The notes beneath the pieces are model-generated. The model was not told the origin of the DNA and did not search any database. It saw only the letters and a list, made by a program, of their open reading frames with translations. A program made the translations under genes and the position numbers. Positions 18,034 through 26,800 of a stretch of DNA of 64,000 nucleotides are shown here, in pieces; position 1 is the stretch's first letter; each line of letters begins with the position of its first letter. The DNA is taken from assembly GCA_026395515.1 (NCBI GenBank), contig JAPLYN010000005.1, positions 485,521-549,520 on the forward strand, read 5' to 3'. Source of the stretch: Candidatus Peregrinibacteria bacterium. GTDB taxonomy: Bacteria > Patescibacteriota > Gracilibacteria > UBA1369 > LOWO2-01-FULL-3.

Positions 18034-19267
18034 ATTTAACAAGATTCTAAAGAACGTTTTGACCTTTTTAATCATCTTTTTGATTATTAACTATATCGCT
18101 CAAAGCTGCCAAAACAAAGCTACTCAATTAAATACAAATCCAGGCAGCGTCACTTTTACTAGTACTGCAAACGAATTCAGCCGTCGTGAAGACATTACTG
18201 TAAATATTTTTAATGACAGCAAAGAAGCCATCACTATTCCAAAAGAATGTCCTGGTGAACCATTTGACGTATACAGATTTGAAAATAATAATTGGGTTCA
18301 AAAAACTGCTGCTCCAAAACTCGACTGCAGCACTGCTGTAGATCTTAAAATCGAAGCTGGAAAAGAATTAAAAGTAGCTTATACAAACTGGAACAACGCA
18401 CTTTTTGGAGATATGGGACGTTACAAAATTTCTTTCAATACAACTATCGCCGGAAAAGTAACTACTTTCACTACAAATGAATTCTTAGTAGTAAAAGAAG
18501 GTATCTTCCGCCAATTATTTACAGGTCTATTTTATCGTCCTATATATAATGGACTAATTTTCTTGGCATACATTGCGCCAAATCACGACCTTGGAATTGC
18601 TATTCTTCTTCTTACAATTCTTATCCGTACTATTTTGCTCGTGCCTTCACAGAAATCTATGAAGTCTCAACGCCGCATGCAAGATCTTCAACCACGTTTA
18701 AATAAAATTAAAGAACAATATAAAGGTGACCAACAAAAGATTGCCATGGAAACTATGGCAGTATGGAAAGAAGCCAAGATTAGCCCATTTGGAAGCTGCT
18801 TACCTATATTGATGCAATTCCCTTTCTTGATCGCGCTTTTCTACGTTATCAAAAATGGACTCAATCCAGACAACACTTTCATGATGTATTCTCAGTACAA
18901 CAATTTCAGTCTTTCAGATATTAATACTGGTTTATTTGGAATTCTTGATCTTACAAAACCAAACCTCTACGTTCTACCTCTTATCATAGGCGGACTTCAG
19001 TTCATTCAAATGAAACTATCTTTCATGAAGAACGCCAAGAAACAAGAAGGACAAGCACCAGCAAAAAACGAGATGGCTATGGCCAACAATATGATGACCT
19101 ACGTAATGCCTGTAATGATTGCCGTTTTTACTGCTTCCCTACCTGCCGGTGTCGGAATTTATTGGGGAACATCAACTTCTTATGGCATAATACAACAGCT
19201 CTTCGTGAATAAAGGTGGTAAGAAGAAAGACCCAGAAGAACCAACAGTGAGGGTAATTAATGGCTAG
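18026..19267 (+). CDS. yidC: Membrane protein insertase YidC with an added Ig-like domain
   Basis: YidC inserts and folds membrane proteins. The 413-residue protein has an N-terminal membrane segment (about 10-27), an extracytoplasmic region of roughly 110 residues (40-155), and the conserved five-helix core from about 165 with a cytoplasmic coiled coil (MKSQRRMQDLQPRL) and the LPILMQFPFL segment. The extracytoplasmic region is beta-rich, with two cysteines, and resembles a BsuPI/Ig-like fold; it is not the long P1 domain of proteobacterial YidC and is absent from typical Gram-positive homologues. It overlaps rnpA. Confidence 0.92.
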   Translation: MDKFNKILKNVLTFLIIFLIINYIAQSCQNKATQLNTNPGSVTFTSTANEFSRREDITVNIFNDSKEAITIPKECPGEPFDVYRFENNNWVQKTAAPKLDCSTAVDLKIEAGKELKVAYTNWNNALFGDMGRYKISFNTTIAGKVTTFTTNEFLVVKEGIFRQLFTGLFYRPIYNGLIFLAYIAPNHDLGIAILLLTILIRTILLVPSQKSMKSQRRMQDLQPRLNKIKEQYKGDQQKIAMETMAVWKEAKISPFGSCLPILMQFPFLIALFYVIKNGLNPDNTFMMYSQYNNFSLSDINTGLFGILDLTKPNLYVLPLIIGGLQFIQMKLSFMKNAKKQEGQAPAKNEMAMANNMMTYVMPVMIAVFTASLPAGVGIYWGTSTSYGIIQQLFVNKGGKKKDPEEPTVRVING

Positions 19268-19302
19268 ACGCTTAAACACACAATATTCTTAATTAAAAAT
19301 AT

Positions 19303-19767
19303 ATGGATATCGAAGACGTATTAAAAGAGACTCTCGAAGAGATTCTCAAAAAATTAGGGACAAACTACACAAAAATTCTCATCAGCGAAGATGAAAAAGA
19401 CAGCTATGTCGTAAACATCAAAAGCGATGAACCAAGCCTTCTAATCGGCTACCACGGTGAAAACATCCAAGCTCTTCAACACCTTTTGAAGGTATTAGTT
19501 TGGAAAAAATGTGATACAGAAAAATTTAATATTCTTGTAGACGTAGACGACTATCGCAAACGTCAAGAAGACAACGTAATCGCTTTATCTCAAAGAAAAG
19601 TTGATGCTGTTCGTAAAACAGGACGCAAACAAATTTTACCTCCAATGTCACCTTACTTCCGCCGCAAAATCCATCTCTACTGCATGGGCGCTGGTTTCGA
19701 CGACATCGAGACCGCTAGCGAAGGCGAAGGCGATCGCAGACATATCGTGATAAAACTTAAATCATAA
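19303..19767 (+). CDS. khpB: KH/R3H RNA-binding protein KhpB (Jag)
   Basis: The 154-residue protein has a KH domain with LLIGYHGENIQALQ (the GxxG loop is GYHG, around residue 48) and an R3H domain with SPYFRRKIH around residues 125-133. KhpB proteins bind RNA and affect cell division and wall growth in Gram-positive bacteria. The N-terminal Jag-N domain of Firmicutes is missing. Its place after yidC is the conserved arrangement. No Shine-Dalgarno sequence precedes the ATG; the leader is AT-rich. Confidence 0.9.
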   Translation: MDIEDVLKETLEEILKKLGTNYTKILISEDEKDSYVVNIKSDEPSLLIGYHGENIQALQHLLKVLVWKKCDTEKFNILVDVDDYRKRQEDNVIALSQRKVDAVRKTGRKQILPPMSPYFRRKIHLYCMGAGFDDIETASEGEGDRRHIVIKLKS

Positions 19768-19772
19768 AAACC

Positions 19773-20720
19773 ATGAGTAAGTTTAACTCGAAAGTTATCG
19801 CCGCAACCTTACTCATCCCCATATTCCTCGCCACAAACTTACCGATAGTTTCAGCGGATAATTTTACTGATGTCAGAGAAGGTAATGCTTATTTCGTGCC
19901 GATTTCTTATCTCAAAAGTAAAAATATCATCAACGGCTACGACGATGGTACTTTCAAACCAAACCAACAAATCAATCGTGCCGAAGCTTTAAAAATGCTT
20001 ACTTTGGCGAGCGGAGTATTCAAAGACTCTCTTCCAGCACCAAAAGAAGCTCCATTTACAGACACACCAATAAGCGAATGGTATACCGAATATCTCGCAG
20101 CAGCTAAAGATAAAAAAATTATCAATGGCTACGAGGACGGCAGTTTTAAACCAGAATCTCCAATCAATCTCGCAGAAACTTTGAAGATGTATTTTGAAGC
20201 CGTAAAAAGCGTAAATCCAGATTCTATAAATTTCGAAGATGGTGCCAATTTCACTTTCATAGATACTGCACCAGATTCTTGGTACAGCCAATACACGTCT
20301 TATGCTGGTGCTCACGACCTCGTAGAAATTTACGAAGACAACACCATCAATCCAAATCAAATCATGACTCGCGGATATTTGGCGGAAATCATTTATCGCA
20401 CATTACTTAGCAAAGAAGGTTCAGATTTCGGAAATGCTACTTATTACTTTGGAATTCCTGGAAAAGAAAACGACAGCAACGATCAAGAATTAATGGTAAC
20501 TGCTCATAAGACCCTACCATTTGGAACAATTGTTGAAGTCACAAATATCGCCAACGGCAAATCTGTAAAAGTAAAAGTAACTGATCGTGGACCTTTCGGC
20601 GCCGGCCGCGTCCTCGATTTATCAAAAAAAGCTTTTGCGAAAATAGCTTCTCCAAGCGAAGGAGTCGTAAATGTTGAATATCATGAATACAAGCCCACAC
20701 CACCAACACCAACAAAATGA
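19773..20720 (+). CDS. Secreted wall protein: three SLH domains plus RlpA-like barrel
   Basis: The 315-residue protein has a signal peptide (cleavage near VSA-DN at 29-30), three SLH domains (about 30-215; the GYDDGTFKP and GYEDGSFKP motifs and an MTRG motif at the third), and a C-terminal double-psi beta-barrel with LPFGTIVEVTN and VTDRGPFG around residues 250-275. SLH domains hold proteins to the peptidoglycan-linked polymer; RlpA-type barrels cleave naked glycan strands or bind them. The catalytic Asp-type residue of the barrel is kept in VTDRGP. The location behind khpB links wall remodelling to this core cluster. The stop overlaps the next start by four bases. Confidence 0.85.
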   Translation: MSKFNSKVIAATLLIPIFLATNLPIVSADNFTDVREGNAYFVPISYLKSKNIINGYDDGTFKPNQQINRAEALKMLTLASGVFKDSLPAPKEAPFTDTPISEWYTEYLAAAKDKKIINGYEDGSFKPESPINLAETLKMYFEAVKSVNPDSINFEDGANFTFIDTAPDSWYSQYTSYAGAHDLVEIYEDNTINPNQIMTRGYLAEIIYRTLLSKEGSDFGNATYYFGIPGKENDSNDQELMVTAHKTLPFGTIVEVTNIANGKSVKVKVTDRGPFGAGRVLDLSKKAFAKIASPSEGVVNVEYHEYKPTPPTPTK

Positions 20721-21067
20721 GTATCATTGATTACGAATTAAAATACGGAAAAATTCGCAACAAAGAGACCTTGAAGAATGAAGCCCACCGCACCATTCGC
20801 CTATTAGTCATTACCTTAACGATAATGATTATCGCTTTAAGTGTGATTTTTCTTTTAACTACAAATAGTGGCTCCCAAAAAGGATACACCCTCCAACAAT
20901 TAAAAATTGAAAACCAACAACTAAAGACGCAGAAGCTTGAATTATCAGCAAAAGTGAACGATTCCACCTCCTTCACCAATCTCGAAGGGAATGGCAAAGT
21001 TTCAGAAATGCAAAAGACAGAAGCAAAGAGTTATATCACTCCAGAAGATAACAAAATACGAAAGTAA
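20717..21067 (+). CDS. FtsL/DivIC-like bitopic protein, copy 1
   Basis: The 116-residue protein has a short cytoplasmic tail, one membrane segment (28-47) and an extracytoplasmic coiled coil that begins KGYTLQQL at residue 55. This is the architecture of FtsL and DivIC, small divisome proteins. The protein encoded at 54710 has the same layout with KGYVLDKL at residue 56, so the two look like paralogues. Its start overlaps the SLH-RlpA stop. The assignment rests on architecture and on the paralogue's position beside rsmH. Confidence 0.6.
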   Translation: MSIIDYELKYGKIRNKETLKNEAHRTIRLLVITLTIMIIALSVIFLLTTNSGSQKGYTLQQLKIENQQLKTQKLELSAKVNDSTSFTNLEGNGKVSEMQKTEAKSYITPEDNKIRK

Positions 21068-21078
21068 GGCTTTGTTGA

Positions 21079-21106
21079 TTGACAATGCCTTTGCAATCCT
21101 TATACT
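21079..21106 (+). promoter_or_regulatory. tRNA-Glu promoter
   Basis: Consensus -35 TTGACA (21079-21084), 16-base spacer, -10 TATACT (21101-21106), 24 bases before the mature tRNA 5' end. This is one of the best sigma70-type promoters in the window, as expected for a stable RNA. Confidence 0.75.
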
Positions 21107-21130
21107 AAGCTCCGTAAATTTCTACAACAA

Positions 21131-21205
21131 GGTGCCATCGTCTAATGGTTAGGACAGCGGGTTTTCATCCCGTAAACGGGGGTTCGATTCCCCCTGGCAC
21201 TACCA
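21131..21205 (+). tRNA. tRNA-Glu (UUC), CCA encoded
   Basis: A full cloverleaf can be folded: acceptor GGTGCCA pairs with TGGCACT (first pair G-U), anticodon stem GCGGG with CCCGT, loop TTTTCAT with anticodon TTC at 21164-21166, T arm GGGGT-TCGATTC-CCCCT. The discriminator base A and the 3' CCA are encoded. It is a single gene with its own promoter, and the minus-strand methyltransferase gene ends two bases later. Confidence 0.95.
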
Positions 21206-21206
21206 T

Positions 21207-21992
21207 CTAAAGCTTCAAGTCAGGCGCAGCAGTATAAACCGCATTTCTATAATGATGGGCCACTTCATCTGGAGTTGTCTCCCAAGCGCCTTCAAAATCT
21301 CTGAATTTAATTTCTTTAGCAACTTTAAAGGGAAATCCTTTGAATGTTGCTCCCGGTATTTTTTTGCAAACTACAAAGCCATCAGTCTTATTAATTGGGA
21401 TATATTGAAAAACTTCACTGGCACCAGGAGTCATCTCCAAAAGTTTTTTAAATCCCGGAGCAGCAGAAATATTTCTTTCAGATACATCCCAATAAGCAAC
21501 ACCGCCTTCCTTTAAAACTCTCCACCCTTCCTCAAAAGCCCTCAACGTATCCGTTACATACTGCAAAACATTCGAAGAATACAAAACATCCACCGAGCTA
21601 TCTTTAACAGGCAAATTTCCCACATCCCCAACTCTAATATCAGACACCAACTCTTCCCCTAATCCCACGTCTTTTCCCATTTCTAGTACTCTAGAAGACA
21701 CATCAGTCACAGGATTAATATCAACTCCAATACCCTTAATTTGACGATCAATACTCACTCTTTTCGCCGTTGTCATTAACCCTCTTGTACACTGTTCAAT
21801 TGCCTCAGAAGTTCCACTGCCAACATCCAAAACACATAGAGAATCTTTAGAATTTGGATCCATTACTAATCTTCCAAAAATTTCTCCATTCAAATTCACT
21901 CCACCTCTTTTAAAGATGTCACAAACTAGAGAAAAATCTCTACTAATATGTCCTTTTTCCAAACTTTTCTGCAAACCAGATGGTTCCAACAT
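21207..21992 (-). CDS. SAM-dependent methyltransferase, class I
   Basis: The 261-residue protein has the Rossmann-fold signature VLDVGSGTSEA (motif I, about residues 54-64), GVDINP (motif II), a GDVGNLPVKDSSVDVLYSS segment (motifs III-IV) and an LKEGGVAYWDV strand. It belongs to the broad Methyltransf_11 group; the substrate is unknown. An extended -10 box (TGGTATAAT on the minus strand) precedes it in the divergent region shared with the Nudix gene. Confidence 0.75.
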   Translation of the reverse strand: MLEPSGLQKSLEKGHISRDFSLVCDIFKRGGVNLNGEIFGRLVMDPNSKDSLCVLDVGSGTSEAIEQCTRGLMTTAKRVSIDRQIKGIGVDINPVTDVSSRVLEMGKDVGLGEELVSDIRVGDVGNLPVKDSSVDVLYSSNVLQYVTDTLRAFEEGWRVLKEGGVAYWDVSERNISAAPGFKKLLEMTPGASEVFQYIPINKTDGFVVCKKIPGATFKGFPFKVAKEIKFRDFEGAWETTPDEVAHHYRNAVYTAAPDLKL

Positions 21993-22048
21993 AAATAAAT
22001 GTTATGTCCAATTATACCATATAAACAAGCTTTATAGAAGAGCCACAA

Positions 22049-22077
22049 TTGACTACCCACCACCAACCACCTATCAT
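22049..22077 (+). promoter_or_regulatory. Promoter of the Nudix-desulfurase genes
   Basis: -35 TTGACT (22049-22054), 17-base spacer, -10 TATCAT (22072-22077). The predicted start near 22084 leaves a leader of about 16 bases to the ATG at 22100. Confidence 0.5.
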
Positions 22078-22099
22078 GATATCCCAGTAACCCAATCAT

Positions 22100-22654
22100 A
22101 TGGCTTGGAAACTCCTCAAATCTGAAATCATTCTCGAAAATCAATTTTTGAAGGTACATAAAGATCGTTGCGAAAAGACAGACGGAAGCATTGTAGAGAA
22201 TTATTACACAGTTGAAAGGCCAAATGTTGCGATTATAGCCGCTTTCACTCCAGAGATGGATTTAGTGATGATCAAGCAATATCGCCACCCCGTACGCAGC
22301 ACAGACTATGAAATTCCAGCCGGATTCATCGAACCATTTGAAAAAGATATCGCGGAGGCCGCAAAAAGAGAACTTTTAGAAGAAACTGGTTACGAAGCTG
22401 AATCATTAGAAAAAATCCAAGAAACTTTTTCGTCTGCCGGATTTATGAGCAATCATGTAAACTTTTTTATCGGTTTCAACGCAAAAAAAATTGCCGAACA
22501 AAAACTAGATGATAATGAAGAACTAGAAGTCGCAGTGACACCTTGGCCAGAAGCTTTAAAATTATTAGAACAAGAAAAAGTAAAAGACCTAGGATCAGTG
22601 ACAGCCATTCTCTTAGCTAAAAATTATTTAGCACGCGGCAAAGTCGCGAAATAA
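22100..22654 (+). CDS. Nudix hydrolase, ADP-ribose pyrophosphatase type
   Basis: The 184-residue protein resembles ADP-ribose diphosphatases that cleave ADP-ribose to AMP and ribose-5-phosphate. The VKQYRHPV-type strand (here IKQYRHPV) and the AGFIEP lead-in are typical of this group. The Nudix box runs from Gly74 to Tyr97 (REL at 89-91, then LEETGY), but there are eight residues, not seven, between the box Glu and the RE pair: a one-residue insertion that I verified on the DNA. It shares a transcript direction with the cysteine desulfurase 29 bases downstream. Confidence 0.8.
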   Translation: MAWKLLKSEIILENQFLKVHKDRCEKTDGSIVENYYTVERPNVAIIAAFTPEMDLVMIKQYRHPVRSTDYEIPAGFIEPFEKDIAEAAKRELLEETGYEAESLEKIQETFSSAGFMSNHVNFFIGFNAKKIAEQKLDDNEELEVAVTPWPEALKLLEQEKVKDLGSVTAILLAKNYLARGKVAK

Positions 22655-22683
22655 AATAAAAAAAATACCACTTCCCAAAACAT

Positions 22684-23871
22684 ATGATCAATAATAGCCT
22701 GGAAATTTATCTTGACCATGCCGCCACCACAGCCGTCGATCCACAAGTTTTGGAAGCCATGCTTCCCTATTTTTCCGAAGAATACGGCAACGCTGAATCC
22801 TTGCATACCAAAGGCCAAAACGCTCGCATGGCCGTAGACAAAGCTCGCGAGACAGTAGCAAAAGCACTTCACTGCCAAGCCACAGAAATAATTTTCACCA
22901 GCGGTGGAACTGAATCAAATAATTTAGCAATTTTAGGAGTTGCTCATGCCAATGAGAAGAAAGGCAAACATCTCATCGCCAGCGCCATTGAACACTCTTC
23001 TGCCAGAAGTCCTTTCAACAAATTAGCTGAAGAAGGTTTTGAAATTACTTGGCTCAAAGTCGACAAAGAAGGATTTGTAAATCCAACCGACGTCGCTGCC
23101 AGCATTCGCCCAGATACAACATTTGTATCTGTAATGTATGCCAATAATGAAATCGGCACCGTAGAACCAATCGCTGAAATCGGAAAAATTTGCCGCGAGA
23201 AAGGTGTGATTTTTCACACCGACGCTTGTCAGGCGGCCGATTCACAATCGCTAGATGTAGAAAAGCTCCAAGTCGATATGATTACTATAAACGCCAGCAA
23301 AATTTATGGTCCGAAAGGCGCCGGCGCACTTTACGTAAAACAAGGCACGCCACTTTCTCCACAAATTCTAGGCAGCTCTCACGAGCAAGGATTCCGCGCT
23401 GGAACACATAATGTTCCCGGAATTGTAGGACTTGGAAAAGCTCTAGAATTAGCCACAAAAGACCAATCAGAAAAAATCGCCAAACTCACAGCACTTCGCA
23501 ATAAATTCATCAAAGGAATCCTGGAAAAAATTCCAAATTCTTCACTAAATGGACCAAATCCATTCGATGCTAAATATTCAAATACCATCTGTCCCCGCCT
23601 CCCAAACAACACCAATTTCACTTTCAAAGGAGTCGAAGGCCCAGATCTAGTTCTGCAATTAGACAACCTCGGCATTTACATTTCCACCGGCGCTGCCTGC
23701 AACATCAAAGGTTCGAAGCCTTCAAATGTTCTCCTCTCCATCGGCCTCCCAAAAGAACTCATCCAAAACAGCGTCCGCATGACACTCGGGAAAATGACGA
23801 CAGACGAAGAAATCAATCACGTCCTAGAAGTACTACCTCCGCTGATTGCAAAAATGAGGAATCGTTACTAA
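22684..23871 (+). CDS. Cysteine desulfurase (NifS/IscS family)
   Basis: A PLP enzyme that takes sulfur from cysteine for Fe-S clusters or tRNA thiolation. The 395-residue protein has GGTESNN (PLP phosphate site), HTDACQA, the PLP lysine K206 in NASKIYGPKG and the active-site C339 in STGAACN on a short loop. The length is normal. No iscU or tRNA thiolase is adjacent, so the sulfur acceptor is unclear. Its 3' end overlaps that of the giant minus-strand gene by four bases. Confidence 0.93.
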   Translation: MINNSLEIYLDHAATTAVDPQVLEAMLPYFSEEYGNAESLHTKGQNARMAVDKARETVAKALHCQATEIIFTSGGTESNNLAILGVAHANEKKGKHLIASAIEHSSARSPFNKLAEEGFEITWLKVDKEGFVNPTDVAASIRPDTTFVSVMYANNEIGTVEPIAEIGKICREKGVIFHTDACQAADSQSLDVEKLQVDMITINASKIYGPKGAGALYVKQGTPLSPQILGSSHEQGFRAGTHNVPGIVGLGKALELATKDQSEKIAKLTALRNKFIKGILEKIPNSSLNGPNPFDAKYSNTICPRLPNNTNFTFKGVEGPDLVLQLDNLGIYISTGAACNIKGSKPSNVLLSIGLPKELIQNSVRMTLGKMTTDEEINHVLEVLPPLIAKMRNRY

Positions 23872-26800
23872 TACCCAATATCAGTATTCAAACGCTCATT
23901 ATCAGAATAACCTGATTTCACGCTTTCGCTTAAATGATTAATTTTGAATGATATACCTTTTTGCCCTGCCTTTGCTGCTATTATATTTAAATGATCACTT
24001 TTTGCATCTTTCCCAATCAAACCATAACTTATACTTTCCACATCATTTAAAGATAACCCACCAAGAATATGAGCTTCAACATATATTTGATGCATATGAG
24101 TAACACCAAGTTGTTTCATCTGTATATCCATAAGAACCTTAGACAAAATTGCCCCAGCTTGATCTAGCTTACAGGTTTCTGGATTCATCCGTTTTCTAGT
24201 TAACCAGTTAAAACCATGTGCATCTTGACCACCCATAACAGCCATAGAATCACCTTCAAAAAACTCAACTCTCGCATTAACCGTCTCAGCTTTTAGCTTT
24301 ATAGTTCCATGACCATAGAATGGCGCCGAACCTATAACTTCATCATGCCCATTTACTACAGATAAGGAACCAACCACAAAATCATCAGCATAACCCATTT
24401 TTTTATCAACCGCTTCCCTTCTCTCTCCGTAATCGCCACGATGCTGCAATTCTAACTCTTTGTATGTTCTGTATTTCCCTTCATCTATAAATCTATCTAA
24501 TGCCTTAGAAGTTATATTAACTGTAACATTAGCTGTTTCAATTGCCGAATCATATTTTTCTCTAATAGTCTTTTCCAATTCCTGTGGATTTTCACCATTT
24601 TTAACCACATGTTCCACTAGAAAATTTTCAAGTGTTAATAATGCATTGTTACCATATTTTCCACGTCCTTCTAGTTTAAAACCTTCAAGATTCGACAAAT
24701 TTCTAAATATTTTTTGAGAATCTATTACTCTCAATTTAAAAGTTTCATAATCAATGCTCTTTCCCTCACCAAGTACTAATTCAAAATACAATTTTGTCAC
24801 TTCTGATTTTTGAACTTTAGATAATTGAGATTCAATTTCTTCATGATATTTTTTAATAGCTCCGACATTACTAACAAAATTAGCCAAACCATCTACAAAA
24901 ACCATTGCCTCAGAAATCAATGGATTTAATATTTTTATACGAAATTTATTACGAATCAATACCGGAACATCCGAATGTCCAGAATCCAAATCTTTAAGAA
25001 TACCAATCACTTTCGGACTAATACGAAACCTACTATAGATTTCAATATCAGAATGCAATTCACAAAAGGCTTCAAACTCTTTAAAGTGCTCAAAAACTTT
25101 TTTTAAAGAATTTAATTTTTGTCTTAAAGGTTCAATTATTTTTATTTCCTCTATTGTAGGTCTCCTACCTAGTCTTTCTGTTGCAAAACTTACTGCCTCA
25201 GGATTGCCAGAAATATAGTTTTTTTCTGACCTCAACCTTTCAATCTTAGACTTCAAAGACTCTAAAGCTGCTGCATTAGCAAAATCCAAAAAACTTCTAC
25301 CAGCCTCCTGAATTTCTCCTTTTGAATATTCCCTACTATCTTCAGGAAACTCATTTATTTCCCGCTCAAAATCTGAAATCAACTTATGCCCTTCAATCAG
25401 ATCTTTAAAAGAAAAATTTTCAGCTTCTAATAATTCGGTAGGCTCGTCATAACCACTATCCTTTAATATATTTCTAATTTTACTCATCTTCTCCTCTACA
25501 ATTTCTTTTGCTCTTTGTTGATATTCCTTTGGCAAAGTAGATACACTTTCCATCAACTTTTTGTAATGTGCATACCTTGAATAGACTGCTTCTTTCACCC
25601 TCGGCGTAAAAGGAGACTCACTTCCGTATGTTCTACCTAATTCTTGATCTAAATATTCCAAAGCCCTTATATTGTCATCCTTCAATTCCACCACAACCTC
25701 CGCAGGTTTCGCCACTCCCGCCTCACCCACAGTCATCAAATTATTGAGATAAAATTCCCACTTAGAAAGGTCCGCAAACATAAGATAATCTCTCAGATAT
25801 TCTCTGGCAGCTGTTTCAGTCATTCCTTTACTATCTCGCATAAAATCAACAGCATCTTGAACTTTATACACAATATCCCGTGCCGCAGAAAAATAACTGT
25901 CACGCGCAGCATTTAGTTCATTATGAAAAGTTCTATCTAAAAGATTAGGATCTCTAGCAAATGACTTTGCTTGATCAATACCCAGTTCTTTAAAAGCTCC
26001 TTCCTTAAAATCTGCATCGCTCAAATAATCATAACTACCCTCAGGCTTAAGTAAGGTTCTAGCTACGCTATTTAATGATCGCCCTTTAGTCACCAAAAAT
26101 GCTAAAACTTCATCTTTAAAACGATGTTCATAAAAAGCTTTTTTTGCCAATAAATAAGTTTGTATAACTTCAGGTCTCACTCCACCATCAGCAGTTAAAA
26201 CAGAAAAATCACCATTTTCTCCTCTCACACTTTGTAATAATTTTCCATGCTCAGCCATTTCAGGTTCAAGAGGATTAGAACCTTGTTTATATATATGCTG
26301 AAGTTCGTGAACAATCACCGGTGTATCAATTGAAAGTTCAACATGTGGTTTAACAACGATGATACCTATACCGAGTCCTGATTCAGACGCGGAAAGAGCA
26401 AGTCCTGTAGAAGTATGCGATTCAATATTGCCAAAAAATTTTGCATAATCTTTTTCGCTTTCGCATCTTATACACAAAACTCCATCTATCATTTTGTAAA
26501 CAATATTACCATCAAAATTTCTCGCCACGGTTCCAGCAGCAACAAGACGAGCCTTTAGAGCCTCCTCCTTTGATCCCAAAGGATCTAAAACTAAATCAGA
26601 CTCAAAATTAAACGAATCTTCACGAATGCGAACCATGTGAGATATGGTAGAAATAATCATCTGCTGTTGTTCCAAAGGCATATTGGAATCCTGAAGATAT
26701 TTTTTATAAAGATCCGCAACCGACATTTCCTTATCCCCTCCATGAAGCTCCTCTCTAATCGCTTTAATTGTTTCCTGTGCCTGATTCTGAACCTCATGAA

